DNA of 64,000 nucleotides from Hyunsoonleella ulvae (GTDB taxonomy: Bacteria > Bacteroidota > Bacteroidia > Flavobacteriales > Flavobacteriaceae). Within the stretch, counting starts at the first letter, position 1; each line of letters opens with the position of its first letter. A model generated the notes under the pieces. It searched no databases. It had not been told where the DNA came from and was given only the letters and a program-made list of their open reading frames with translations. The position numbers and the translations under genes are program-made. Shown in pieces: positions 43,049 through 51,999 of the stretch. The DNA is taken from contig NZ_JAEPJQ010000007.1 of NCBI RefSeq assembly GCF_016827605.1, forward strand, positions 1 through 64,000. The letters are read 5' to 3'.

Positions 43049-43355
43049 TTAATATAAATGTTTATATAAGTACTTATATAAATATATAAATTTTTAGAAC
43101 AAAGTTGTACGTTTTTAAATTTTTTTATGCATGTAATTATTTAATTAAGTTTTAATTACCGTATCTTATTAATTTAAAATATTGATTTTCAGTGTTTTAA
43201 TATTTATGTGCTTTTCGGTTTAAGTATAAAAACATCTAAACGAGCTAGTTAAGCGTATATGTTTTTGAGAGGCTAAAAAAATTAAAGTACCTTTCAACCA
43301 ATTAACAAATTAGAAATTTTATAGTTCACTATTAATACTAAAAACAATAATAATT
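43049..43355. other. Intergenic region before the coiled-coil membrane gene
   Basis: No gene is seen in these 307 bases apart from the MarR-type palindrome at 43061-43082. The rest is very AT-rich. No clear rightward TAnnTTTG promoter is visible, although the coiled-coil gene must start in this region. Confidence 0.5.
43061..43082. promoter_or_regulatory. Perfect 22-base palindrome, probable MarR operator
   Basis: The half site TTTATATAAGT is repeated exactly as its reverse complement with no spacer. It lies 13-34 bases upstream of the MarR-GNAT start codon, within or just after a likely core promoter. Such palindromes of 16-22 bases are usual for MarR regulators. Confidence 0.65.
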
Positions 43356-44237
43356 ATGGAAAATAAAAGTAACACAGGTTTAAAAGTGGGATTGGGTATA
43401 GCACTAGTATTATTTTTAGCAACAGGGTTTTACACAATGAATTTGTATAAAGAAAGTAAGGATACTAAAAATGAATTAACTGCTGAAAAAGAATTGGTAA
43501 TGAACGATTTAAATGCCATGGCAAAACAGTACGATGAAGCCATAGCTGAAAATGACATTGCAAATAAAGATTTAATTGAAGCAAGAGACCGTATACAAGG
43601 TTTAATAGATTCTTTAAGAATCTCTGAGACAAATGTGAAAAGTTTATGGCGTTATAAAACAAAATACAAAAACCTACAAAAGGAAATGAATGTTTTATTA
43701 GCGCAAAACGATTCGCTTAAAATTGAAAACTCTTATTTGGCAACATCATTAGACAGTACGCGTGTTAGATTAGAGGAGAGTGCAATGTTTAGAGACTCAT
43801 TACTTGTACAAAATACAGCTCTAGCAGAAGTAGTAGAAAATGCATCAATTTTAAATACTGTTGATTTAAAAGGCTTTGGAGTCATAGAAAGAACTTCTGG
43901 AAAATTAATTCCTACAGAGCGAGCAAAAAGAGCAGACAAAATAAGAGTTTGTTTTACTGTTGCAAAGAACCCATTAGTGCAGGCAGGAGATCAAGAATTG
44001 TATGTTCAGGTTATAGACCCTAATAATAACATACTTGGAGCCAATGAACAGATTGCTTTCGAAGAGAAAACACTTAACTATAGCACAGTTAGTAAATTTA
44101 ACTACGAAAACTCCAATTTAAATGTATGTGAGTTTGTAACGTCAAGTAATGGCAGTGATTTTGAAAAAGGACGTTATGTTGTAAATGTATTTAATAAGAA
44201 AAACTTAGTGTCTACTTCAGAATTTACGCTTAAGTAA
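43356..44237 (+). CDS. Membrane-anchored coiled-coil protein
   Basis: The 293-residue protein has one N-terminal membrane helix (about residues 10-28), then a coiled coil (about 32-155, with heptad-like runs such as NDSLKIENSYLATSLDSTRVRLEESA). A beta-rich C-terminal domain follows (about 165-293; KIRVCFTVAKNPLVQAGDQELYVQVIDPNN). This layout is common in Bacteroidota as an unnamed periplasmic family. It is monocistronic, with a strong terminator downstream. The function is unknown. Confidence 0.75.
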   Translation: MENKSNTGLKVGLGIALVLFLATGFYTMNLYKESKDTKNELTAEKELVMNDLNAMAKQYDEAIAENDIANKDLIEARDRIQGLIDSLRISETNVKSLWRYKTKYKNLQKEMNVLLAQNDSLKIENSYLATSLDSTRVRLEESAMFRDSLLVQNTALAEVVENASILNTVDLKGFGVIERTSGKLIPTERAKRADKIRVCFTVAKNPLVQAGDQELYVQVIDPNNNILGANEQIAFEEKTLNYSTVSKFNYENSNLNVCEFVTSSNGSDFEKGRYVVNVFNKKNLVSTSEFTLK

Positions 44238-44259
44238 AAACCGACACATCTAATTATCA

Positions 44260-44293
44260 AAGCCCAAAGGTTATACTTTTTGGGCTTTTTTGT
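44260..44293 (+). terminator. Terminator after the coiled-coil membrane gene
   Basis: AAGCCCAAA and TTTGGGCTT form a 9-bp stem around a short loop and are followed by TTTTTTG. Confidence 0.8.
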
Positions 44294-44390
44294 TTTTTTA
44301 ATAGGAAATTCGAGCCATATGTAGAGTTTTTTTCTCTGTATTGTAAACAAATTTTATATTGCGGGTACCAACCAACCCAAAATAACCCTA

Positions 44391-44972
44391 ATGTTTAATA
44401 ATGATGAATTTTTAGACTCTTTTGGTCATATACCTGAAGACACTTTTTTGAAATTGAAAGGCATTTCTCAGTTTAAAAAAATTGATGCGAATACGCAACT
44501 AGATGAACTCGGAAAAGTCCCTTCGAAAGTATATTTACTAATATCTGGAGTAATGCGTTGCTACGTAACTTCAGAATCAGGAAAAGAGTTTAATAAACGT
44601 TTTTTCTTTGCAATGGACTTTGCTGGATCTCTAACAGCCTTGATAAAGAATGCTCCCTCAGAAATAGTATACGAGACTATCACGCAATGTACTCTTTATG
44701 AAATAGACTACAAGGAATTAAGGGAAATGTGTGCTACAGATATAGTGGTTAGTAATTTATATACCTCTATGTTAGAAAAAGTTTTTATGCGATATGAAAA
44801 ACGACAATTAGAGCTAATTTCGTTAAATGCCTCACAACGCTATTTAAAACTAAAATCAGATATACCAGATATAGATAAATTAGTACCTCAATATCATATT
44901 GCTTCATATTTAAGTATAACCCCTGTTCAATTAAGTAGAATAAGAAAAAAGTTGAAAGAATCGTTGTATTAA
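44391..44972 (+). CDS. Crp/Fnr-family transcriptional regulator
   Basis: The 193-residue protein has an N-terminal cyclic-nucleotide-binding-like beta-roll (LDELGKVPSKVYLLISGVMRCYV). A dimer helix (LEKVFMRYEKRQLELISLNASQRYLKL) and a C-terminal HTH (QYHIASYLSITPVQLSRIRKKL) follow. No N-terminal Cys cluster for an iron-sulfur centre is seen, so it is not a classical FNR, and the cAMP-binding residues are not conserved. It is the only Crp-type gene in the window. A link to the palindromes at 2109 and 23217 is possible but not shown. Confidence 0.88.
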   Translation: MFNNDEFLDSFGHIPEDTFLKLKGISQFKKIDANTQLDELGKVPSKVYLLISGVMRCYVTSESGKEFNKRFFFAMDFAGSLTALIKNAPSEIVYETITQCTLYEIDYKELREMCATDIVVSNLYTSMLEKVFMRYEKRQLELISLNASQRYLKLKSDIPDIDKLVPQYHIASYLSITPVQLSRIRKKLKESLY

Positions 44973-45062
44973 CAAATGTTATCTTGTAAAATATTTGTTA
45001 ATTATATATTTGTATCGATATCTTCTAAGATAGATTCATTTAGAGGATTAATAGCTAACCGA

Positions 45063-45098
45063 CCAAAAAAAGCAGGTGTTTACCTGCTTTTTTTATAT
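45063..45098. terminator. Bidirectional terminator between Crp-type gene and fumC
   Basis: AGCAGGT and ACCTGCT form a 7-bp GC-containing stem, flanked by a run of As upstream and a run of Ts downstream. It can therefore end transcripts from both sides. Confidence 0.75.
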
Positions 45099-45117
45099 AT
45101 TATTTTCAAGTTTAAAA

Positions 45118-46515
45118 TTATTTTAAGCTTCCAACCATATCTTCAGGTTTTACCCATTCATCATAATCTTCTGCGGTAACATATCCTAAGTTAATTGCTT
45201 CTTCTTTAAGGGTAGTTCCATTTTTGTGCGCAGTATTAGCTATTTCTGCGGCTTTGTAATAGCCTATTTTGGTGTTTAGTGCCGTAACCAGCATTAAAGA
45301 GTTGTTTAATAACTCTTTAATTACAGTATAATTGGGTTCAATTCCAACAGCACAATTAACATCAAAACTAACACATGCATCTCCAATTAACTGCGCAGAT
45401 TGTAAAACATTGTAAGCCATAACAGGTTTAAAAACATTTAATTCATAATGTCCTTGTGTACCACCCACAGAAACAGTTACATCATTTCCAATTACTTGAG
45501 CACATACCATGGTAAGTGCTTCACATTGGGTTGGGTTAACTTTCCCAGGCATTATGGAACTTCCAGGTTCGTTAGCAGGAATAATTATTTCTCCAATTCC
45601 AGAACGAGGACCAGAAGCCATCATTCTAATGTCGTTCGCAATTTTATTTAGTGAAACGGCTAATTGTTTAAGGGCTCCATGGGTTTCCACTAAAGCATCA
45701 TGAGCAGCTAAGGCTTCGAATTTATTTGGAGCAGTAACAAAAGGTAATTCAGTAAACTCTGCAATATAATTTGCTACTAGTGTACTGTAGCCCTTAGGTG
45801 TATTTAAACCTGTACCTACGGCGGTACCTCCAAGCGCTAACTCACTTAAGTGCTTAAGCGTGTTTTCCAAAGCCTTAATCCCATAATCTAATTGCGCTAC
45901 ATAGCCAGAAAGTTCTTGTCCTAATGTTAATGGTGTAGCATCCATTAAATGTGTCCTACCAATTTTTACAACATCTTTAAAATCCTGCGATTTTTTATTT
46001 AGGGTTTCTCTTAATTGTTTTACTCCAGGAATTGTTGTCTCTACAATTTTTTTATAAGCAGCTATATGCATTCCTGTGGGGAAGGTGTCATTTGAGGATT
46101 GCGACTTGTTAACATCATCATTAGGTTGGATGGTTTTATCTCCCTCTCCAATTACTTTACCAGCTAATTGATGTGCTCTGTTGGCAATTACTTCATTAAC
46201 ATTCATGTTACTTTGTGTGCCAGATCCAGTTTGCCATACTACTAAAGGAAATTGGTCATCGTGTTTCCCTTCTAAAATCTCATCACAAACTTTACTTATT
46301 AAATCACGTTTTTCAATAGGAAGTACCCCAAGTTCACAATTTGTATATGCGGCTGCTTTTTTTAAGTATGCAAACCCGTATACAATCTCTAAAGGCATAG
46401 AACCACTAGGTCCAATTTTAAAATTGTTTCTAGATCGCTCTGTTTGCGCTCCCCAAAGTTTATCTGCAGGCACTTTTACCTCGCCCATGGTGTCTTTTTC
46501 TATTCTAAAACTCAT
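45118..46515 (-). CDS. fumC: Class II fumarate hydratase FumC
   Basis: The 465-residue cytosolic enzyme interconverts fumarate and malate in the TCA cycle without an iron-sulfur cluster. It has the superfamily signature [11 protein letters not shown] (about residues 317-327). The substrate-site segments [14 protein letters not shown] and [16 protein letters not shown] are also present. The length is standard (E. coli FumC has 467). The start [16 protein letters not shown] is typical. It is monocistronic and diverges from the peroxiredoxin gene. Confidence 0.96.
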   Translation of the reverse strand: MSFRIEKDTMGEVKVPADKLWGAQTERSRNNFKIGPSGSMPLEIVYGFAYLKKAAAYTNCELGVLPIEKRDLISKVCDEILEGKHDDQFPLVVWQTGSGTQSNMNVNEVIANRAHQLAGKVIGEGDKTIQPNDDVNKSQSSNDTFPTGMHIAAYKKIVETTIPGVKQLRETLNKKSQDFKDVVKIGRTHLMDATPLTLGQELSGYVAQLDYGIKALENTLKHLSELALGGTAVGTGLNTPKGYSTLVANYIAEFTELPFVTAPNKFEALAAHDALVETHGALKQLAVSLNKIANDIRMMASGPRSGIGEIIIPANEPGSSIMPGKVNPTQCEALTMVCAQVIGNDVTVSVGGTQGHYELNVFKPVMAYNVLQSAQLIGDACVSFDVNCAVGIEPNYTVIKELLNNSLMLVTALNTKIGYYKAAEIANTAHKNGTTLKEEAINLGYVTAEDYDEWVKPEDMVGSLK

Positions 46516-46703
46516 CTTATTTGGATATTAAAAAGTAAGCTGCAAAGTTAGTTTTTTTAATGATGTTTTGAATATGATTTTTGTTAGTTTTTGCAGTTCT
46601 TTTTTAACATATAAATAACTATTTTAGTTCTGATTAAAACCTTAAATCTATTAATTTAGTAGGATTAAGAATTTTATAAATTAATTATATAAACTAAAAT
46701 ATT

Positions 46704-47345
46704 ATGGCAACAATTAGATTAGGAGACGAAGCTCCAAATTTTAAAGCGAATTCAACTGAAGGAGAAATAAATTTTCACAAGTGGTTAGGAGATAGTTGGG
46801 GGATATTATTTTCTCATCCAGCTGATTATACTCCTGTTTGTACTACAGAATTAGGTACAGTAGCTAAGTATAAAGATGAATTTGATAAGCGTAATGTAAA
46901 AGTTGTAGCTTTAAGTGTTGACGGTTTAGAATCTCATAAAGGATGGATAGGAGATATTAACGAGACCCAAAACACTACTGTTAACTTTCCGATTATAGCA
47001 GATGAAGATAGAAAGGTATCTGAGTTATATGATATGATCCATCCAAATGCCGATAGTAAGTTAACTGTACGTTCTGTTTTTGTTATTGGTGATGATAAAA
47101 AAGTAAAGTTAATTATAACGTATCCTGCTTCTACTGGTAGAAACTTTGATGAGTTGCTAAGGGTTATCGATTCATTACAGCTTACCGCATACCACAAAGT
47201 GGCTACACCAGCAAATTGGAATAATGGTGAGGATGTAGTAGTTTCTCCAGCTATAGCCACAGAAGATATACCAAGTATGTTTCCAAAAGGGCATAAGGTA
47301 GTGAAGCCTTATTTGCGTACAACGCCGCAACCTAATTTAGATTAG
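46704..47345 (+). CDS. 1-Cys peroxiredoxin (Prx6 type)
   Basis: The 213-residue protein has the peroxidatic motif HPADYTPVCTTELG (Cys at about residue 47). It also has the Prx6-type C-terminal extension VVVSPAIATEDIPSMFPKGHKV. The resolving-Cys motif of 2-Cys enzymes is absent. It reduces H2O2 and organic peroxides, probably using a low-molecular thiol or another reductant. Bacillithiol, implied by bshB1, is one possible donor, but this is inference. It diverges from fumC across about 190 AT-rich bases. Confidence 0.92.
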   Translation: MATIRLGDEAPNFKANSTEGEINFHKWLGDSWGILFSHPADYTPVCTTELGTVAKYKDEFDKRNVKVVALSVDGLESHKGWIGDINETQNTTVNFPIIADEDRKVSELYDMIHPNADSKLTVRSVFVIGDDKKVKLIITYPASTGRNFDELLRVIDSLQLTAYHKVATPANWNNGEDVVVSPAIATEDIPSMFPKGHKVVKPYLRTTPQPNLD

Positions 47346-47377
47346 TTGAAAAAATTGTTAATAAATCTTGATTTGAT

Positions 47378-47409
47378 TTTGTAAAACAAAATGCTTTATG
47401 CTAAATTTG
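47378..47409 (+). promoter_or_regulatory. Consensus Bacteroidota promoter before a small membrane-protein gene
   Basis: TTTG at 47378-47381, 20 bases, then TAAATTTG at 47402-47409 match the TTTG-N19/20-TAnnTTTG consensus. The likely start point is about 47415, and the next ATG is at 47436. This supports the reality of that small gene. Confidence 0.7.
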
Positions 47410-47435
47410 CAAAACATTACTAAAGACGCTTACTA

Positions 47436-47615
47436 ATGATGTTTGAATTTGACCAATATTTAGGATTTTTAGCCTTTTTAACCATTTTAACCATAGGTTT
47501 TTGGTTAATGATTTTCTTGTTAACTTTCGTTATACCTTACTGGATTGGAGGTTCTTTAATAGAAAGACTTAAAGAGATTAGAGAAGAAAAGAAAGCGAAG
47601 CGTCTACAGAGTTAA
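47436..47615 (+). CDS. Small membrane protein with basic tail
   Basis: The 59-residue frame MMFEFDQYLGFLAFLTILTI has one long hydrophobic stretch (residues 8-35), a PYWIGGS turn and a strongly charged tail (RLKEIREEKKAKRLQS). It has its own consensus promoter and a terminator immediately after, so it is very likely expressed. The function is unknown. The ATG at 47439 is an equally possible start. Confidence 0.7.
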   Translation: MMFEFDQYLGFLAFLTILTIGFWLMIFLLTFVIPYWIGGSLIERLKEIREEKKAKRLQS

Positions 47616-47637
47616 GACACATAATTTTTAAATATTA

Positions 47638-47667
47638 AAGGAAGCATATTATGCTTCCTTTTTTTAT
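47638..47667 (+). terminator. Terminator after the small membrane-protein gene
   Basis: AAGGAAGCATA and TATGCTTCCTT form a nearly continuous stem followed by seven Ts. Confidence 0.8.
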
Positions 47668-47710
47668 ACACTACCATCAATACTAATTGAATCTCTTGTA
47701 TTCTGGTAGA

Positions 47711-48052
47711 TTAAATTATATTTAGAATCGTTTCTGGAGGTCTTCCTATAACAGCCTTTTGTTTATTAATAACTATAGGCCTTTCAATAAGTTTAGGGTT
47801 TTCTATCATTGCTGTGATAATCTCATCATTGGTTAATTCTTTTCCTTTGTAATCAGATTTCCATATAGCCTCATTTTTTCTTACCAATTCAATAGGTTGA
47901 ATATCTAAAAGACTTATGATTTTCTCTAGCTCTTCTTTTGAAGGTATATCTTCTAAATAAGTAACAACTTCAAATTCTTTTCCCGAATTTTTAAGTATCT
48001 CAAGCCCTTCTCTTGATTTTCTACAGCGATTATTGTGGTAAATAGTTATCAT
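47711..48052 (-). CDS. ArsC-family (arsenate reductase-like) thioredoxin-fold protein
   Basis: The 113-residue protein has the ArsC N-terminus [20 protein letters not shown] with the catalytic-type Cys at residue 10. The Arg-containing segments IERPIVINKQKAVIGRPPE follow at the C-terminus, as in glutaredoxin-linked arsenate reductases and the YffB/Spx relatives. Whether arsenate is the real substrate is unclear, since no ars operon is nearby. The stop of the HAD gene and this start share the junction at 48052, indicating co-transcription with prfB and the HAD gene. Confidence 0.85.
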   Translation of the reverse strand: MITIYHNNRCRKSREGLEILKNSGKEFEVVTYLEDIPSKEELEKIISLLDIQPIELVRKNEAIWKSDYKGKELTNDEIITAMIENPKLIERPIVINKQKAVIGRPPETILNII

Positions 48053-48669
48053 TATATAGTAATATTATAGTTCTTTAAATCTAAGATAAGTTGTTTAGGG
48101 GTAGAGAATTGTATACCATTTATCCCAAGTGTATTTGCCATTTCAATATTTTTTGCATTATCATCAATAAAAATTGATGTTTCAGCTTTAATATTGAACC
48201 TTTTTAAAGTGATTTCAAAGATATCTTTATAAGGCTTTCTAGTTTTTTCCTCTCCAGAAACAACAATACCTTCAAACCATTTTAAAAATTCAAAATGTTT
48301 TTGTGCTATAGGAAAGGTTTCAGCACTCCAATTTGTTAAAGCCACAATTTTATATGATTTTGATTGTAATAAACATTTAAGGATATCAACAGTGCCTTGA
48401 ATTGGACCATTTAGCATGCTTTCCCATTCTCCATAATACATCCTTATATACATTTCATAATCTGGGAATTTTTCAATTAAATCTTCACTAGCTTTAGCTA
48501 TGGGGTAACCAGCATCTTGATTTTCATTCCAGCTCATGGTACAAACATTATCCAGAAACCATTGCATTTTTTCTCGATTACCATCAAAAGCCTTTAAAAA
48601 AACATATTCTGGATTCCAATCAATTAAAACGCCTCCTAAATCAAATATAATCGTATCTATTTTTGTCAT
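48052..48669 (-). CDS. HAD-superfamily hydrolase (YihX-like)
   Basis: The 205-residue enzyme has motif [11 protein letters not shown], with the DxG form seen in YihX/epoxide-hydrolase-type HADs. It also has the ALTNWS motif II (about residue 113) and [17 protein letters not shown] motif IV. It is probably a cytosolic sugar-phosphate or similar phosphatase, and the substrate is not readable. It overlaps prfB by 4 bases at its start and abuts the ArsC-like gene, so prfB-HAD-arsC form one transcript. Confidence 0.88.
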   Translation of the reverse strand: MTKIDTIIFDLGGVLIDWNPEYVFLKAFDGNREKMQWFLDNVCTMSWNENQDAGYPIAKASEDLIEKFPDYEMYIRMYYGEWESMLNGPIQGTVDILKCLLQSKSYKIVALTNWSAETFPIAQKHFEFLKWFEGIVVSGEEKTRKPYKDIFEITLKRFNIKAETSIFIDDNAKNIEMANTLGINGIQFSTPKQLILDLKNYNITI

Positions 48670-49776
48670 AATTGATTGTCGTCTTCTGTTTTCTGCCCCA
48701 TCATCATCAAATATGCTTTTAAAAATGCTTCAATATTACCATCCATCACAGCATCAACATTCCCTGTTTCATGATTGGTTCTTACATCTTTTACTAGCTT
48801 ATATGGGTGCATTACATAGTTTCTAATTTGGCTTCCCCATTCAATCTTCATTTTACTAGCTTCAATATCATCTCTTTGAGATAATTGCTTTTGCAATTCA
48901 ATCTCATATAATTGAGACTTTAGCATTTGCATAGCTCTGGATCTATTATCATGTTGCGATCGTGTTTCAGAACAAGAAATCTGTATGCCAGTAGGTTTAT
49001 GGGTTAACTGAACTTTAGTTTCAACTTTATTTACATTTTGTCCACCAGCACCGCTAGAACGAGCTGTGGTAATCTCTATATCTGCAGGATTTATTTCAAT
49101 TTCTATAGTGTCATCAACTAGAGGGTAAACGTATACGGAAGCAAAACTTGTATGACGTTTTGCGTTGCTATCAAAAGGAGAGATGCGTACTAAGCGGTGT
49201 ACTCCATTCTCACCTTTTAGCCATCCAAATGCAAAATCGCCTTCAATCTCTATAGTTACAGTTTTTATTCCAGCAACATCGCCTTCCTGAAAATTTAGTT
49301 CTTTTACCTTGAAACCACTTTTTTCAGCATACATTAAGTACATACGCATTAACATACTAGCCCAGTCACAACTTTCTGTACCACCTGCTCCAGCTGTAAT
49401 TTGGAGAACAGCACTTAGACTATCGCCTTCTTCAGAAAGCATATTTCTAAACTCAATATCTTCTAATAGCGTAGCTGCTTTTTCATAACGGTTTTCAACA
49501 TCCTCTTGAGTAGATTCCCCTTCTTTAAAGAATTCATAGATAACCTCTAAATCTTCAATAAGTGTTTTTATATTTTTAAAATCCTCAACCCACTTTTTCT
49601 TCACACGAAGTGATTTCATTAGAGTTTCGGCTGATTTAGGATCGTTCCAAAAATTAGGATCAAAGGTTTGTTCTTCTTCGTTCTGTATCTCTATAAGTTT
49701 GGCATCTATGTCAAAGATAGTGCCTAAGTTTGTCTAGGCGGGTGTTAAGGTTTTTAATACTATCTGATGTTATCAT
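48666..49776 (-). CDS. prfB: Peptide chain release factor 2 with programmed +1 frameshift
   Basis: RF2 ends translation at UGA and UAA. The gene starts at ATG 49776 ([20 protein letters not shown]). After 21 codons it reaches an in-frame TGA (49713-49711) in the slippery context TATCTTTGAC, with an AGG Shine-Dalgarno-like word just upstream. A +1 shift at CTTTGAC enters the main frame ([14 protein letters not shown] onward) and gives a product of 369 residues. The RF2 tripeptide SPF (RISPFDSN) and the catalytic GGQ ([11 protein letters not shown]) are present. The TGA makes synthesis self-regulating: low RF2 favours the shift. The gene continues into a HAD gene with a 4-base overlap. Confidence 0.96.
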
Positions 49777-49852
49777 AAATATAGGTTTTGGGCAAAAATA
49801 GAATTTAAATGTTTAAATCGAAATTTGATTCATTTTTTAATAGATAATTAAT

Positions 49853-49902
49853 ACTTTTTATCGGATTCTTTGGTCTGATAAAAAGTCAAAAATTTATATT
49901 TG
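49853..49902 (+). promoter_or_regulatory. Inverted repeat plus -7 box before the glycosyltransferase cluster
   Basis: ACTTTTTATC (49853-49862) and GATAAAAAGT (49877-49886) are exact complements, with three more partial pairs inside. TATATTTG, a full -7 consensus, follows at 49895-49902. This could be a repressor site over the promoter of the surface-glycan genes, or a hairpin. The roughly 90-base leader also contains a CTTTATTTGAG / CTTAAATAAAG pair. Confidence 0.45.
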
Positions 49903-49995
49903 ATTACAATAACCTAATACAAACCAAAACCCTTTATTTGAGATGGCACTTTTAGTATGCTGAAAATTCTTAAATAAAGTATTAATAAAGTTTTT

Positions 49996-51015
49996 TTGAG
50001 ATTAAGTATCATTATACCACTATACAACGTAGAAGATTACCTAACCCATTGTATCGAAAGTCTTTTAAATCAGAATTTATTGATAGACGATTATGAAATA
50101 CTTATTATAGATGATGGTAGTACTGACAATAGTTTGAAGATTGCTAAATCTATCGCATCTAGTTCGAAAAACATCAAAGTTTATAGTAAAGAGAATGGTG
50201 GTGTTGGAAGTGCAAGAAATAAAGGTTTAGATTTAGCCATTGGAGAATATATTTACTTTATCGATCCCGATGATTATTTAGCATCAAATGTCTTAAAAAG
50301 TATACTGGAAAATGCTGAGAAAAGTAAATTAGATGTGTTAACATTTGTATCCTTAGGAACAGAAAAATTTAATCTTAGTAAGTCTTTTACTCATCCAAAG
50401 CAGCAATTTGTTGTTGAGAAAAAATCAGGTATCGATTTCATAGGAGATTTTTGTTTTAAAAATGAAGTTTGGTGGTATATTGTTAAAAGAGCTTTTGTAA
50501 AAAAAATAAATTTAAGGTTTATTGAAGGAAGGTGGATGGAGGATGCTATTTTTACCGCTAACCTTTTAACGAAAACAAAAAAAATAGGACACTTACCGCT
50601 TGATGCGCACAGACATGTAAAAGTTAAAGGTTCTGCAATGACTAGTAGAGAACCTAGTCACTATCTAAAAGTAATACATGACAATGCCAATGCGGCTTAT
50701 GTTTATAGTGGAATAATAGAGTTTGTTGAAGTGAATCACGCATCCAAAATGGATAGTATTAGGAGACTTAAATCTAGACAGCAGTCATTCGTGTTTTTTT
50801 TGATGGTTAGAATGTTGAAATCGACAATTAAATTAAAAGAAGCAAAAGATATAATAAGTGGTATGGAGAAAATAAAAGCATATCCACTAAAGGCTTTTTT
50901 AGGTAAAGACTACGGTGGTTTATTTTATACTATTTTGGTAAGACTATTTAATATAAAAAATATTTATTTTCTACTTTTCTTAATAGCCAATCCTATTTTA
51001 AAACTAAAAAAATAA
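49996..51015 (+). CDS. Family 2 glycosyltransferase (first of three paralogs)
   Basis: The 339-residue GT-A enzyme starts at TTG 49996. The start is supported by alignment of RLSIIIPLYNVEDYL with the ATG starts of its two paralogs downstream. The nucleotide-sugar site IDDGSTDNS and the metal motif region YFIDPDDYL (about residues 80-90) are intact. A WWYIVKRAFVKK block and a W-MEDAIFT acceptor-side motif are shared by all three paralogs. It would add a sugar to a lipid-linked or surface glycan at the cytosolic face of the membrane. The donor and acceptor are unknown. Confidence 0.88.
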   Translation: MRLSIIIPLYNVEDYLTHCIESLLNQNLLIDDYEILIIDDGSTDNSLKIAKSIASSSKNIKVYSKENGGVGSARNKGLDLAIGEYIYFIDPDDYLASNVLKSILENAEKSKLDVLTFVSLGTEKFNLSKSFTHPKQQFVVEKKSGIDFIGDFCFKNEVWWYIVKRAFVKKINLRFIEGRWMEDAIFTANLLTKTKKIGHLPLDAHRHVKVKGSAMTSREPSHYLKVIHDNANAAYVYSGIIEFVEVNHASKMDSIRRLKSRQQSFVFFLMVRMLKSTIKLKEAKDIISGMEKIKAYPLKAFLGKDYGGLFYTILVRLFNIKNIYFLLFLIANPILKLKK

Positions 51016-51030
51016 AACTAGTTTTATAGA

Positions 51031-51999
51031 ATGAACAATATTTTAATAACTTCAGGAGGTAGAAGGGTCTCATTGGTAAGAGCTTTTGCAAAAGAGTTAA
51101 AAGCTTTCTTTCCATCAGGTAAGGTGTTTGTTGCCGATTTTAACCCAAGTTTATCTCCTGCATCCAATATAGTTGATACATCCATAAAAACATGCAAAGT
51201 ACAAGATGAAGGATATATTGATGATTTACTAAAAGAATGTATTAAAAATGATATAAGGCTTGTTATACCCACAATTGATACAGAATTATTGATTTTATCC
51301 CAAAATAAGCAAAGGTTCTTGAATCACAATATTAACATTGTAGTTTCAGATGAAGACTTAATTAAAATATGTTTAGATAAGATAAGTACCCATGCTTTAT
51401 TTAGAAAATTGAATGTAGGTGTTGCTAAAGAATATGCAAAAGACGATTATAAACTTCCAATTTTTATAAAACCAGTGAATGGTAGTGGAGGTAAAAATAA
51501 CTTCGTAATCAAAAAGAAATCACAACTCTCAAAACATCTATTGAAAAAGAAGTCTCTTAGGTTTTTTGAATATTTAGATTCTAAATTATACGATGAATAT
51601 ACCTGTGATCTATATTATGATAAAAACAGTAATTTAAAATGTGTTATTCCTAGAAAACGCTTGGAGGTAAGGGCAGGAGAGGTAAGTAAGGGAGTTACTA
51701 AGCGTAATGCATTAAAGCTATTTATTGATAAAAATTTTTCAGTTTTAGATGGGGCGCGAGGATGTTTAACAGCGCAGTTTTTTCTACATAATCAGAGTGG
51801 CGAAATAAAAGGCATAGAAATAAACCCAAGGTTTGGTGGGGGATTCCCATTATCTTATTTGGCAAAAGGCAATTACCCCAAATGGATTATTAAAGAATAT
51901 ATGTTAAACGAGGCAGTAGAATACTTTGATGATTGGGAAGAAAACTTATTGATGCTAAGATATGATGATGAAATTATAATAAATAATTATGTCGAATAA
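51031..51999 (+). CDS. ATP-grasp ligase of a surface-glycan cluster
   Basis: The 322-residue protein begins NNILITSGGRRVSLVRAF like CarB-related ATP-grasp enzymes. It has the ATP-binding loop KPVNGSGGKNNFVI (about residues 147-160) and the metal-binding end KGIEINPRFGGGFPLSY. Such enzymes ligate a carboxylate to an amine or thiol using ATP. In glycan clusters they may decorate sugars with amino acids. It overlaps the following HAD gene by 11 bases, and the pair is a recurrent partnership. Confidence 0.87.
   Translation: MNNILITSGGRRVSLVRAFAKELKAFFPSGKVFVADFNPSLSPASNIVDTSIKTCKVQDEGYIDDLLKECIKNDIRLVIPTIDTELLILSQNKQRFLNHNINIVVSDEDLIKICLDKISTHALFRKLNVGVAKEYAKDDYKLPIFIKPVNGSGGKNNFVIKKKSQLSKHLLKKKSLRFFEYLDSKLYDEYTCDLYYDKNSNLKCVIPRKRLEVRAGEVSKGVTKRNALKLFIDKNFSVLDGARGCLTAQFFLHNQSGEIKGIEINPRFGGGFPLSYLAKGNYPKWIIKEYMLNEAVEYFDDWEENLLMLRYDDEIIINNYVE

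Noticed and set aside
44391-44972. Crp-type protein as the FNR of the nrf operon
   Set aside because: It lacks an N-terminal Cys cluster and is 21 kb away; nothing in the sequence ties it to the palindromes.
45448-45703. Two rightward frames opposite fumC
   Set aside because: Both are antisense shadows of the strongly conserved fumC coding sequence.
51024-51272. Leftward 82-codon frame over the ATP-grasp gene
   Set aside because: It is the complement of the ATP-grasp N-terminus, whose motifs clearly define the coding strand.
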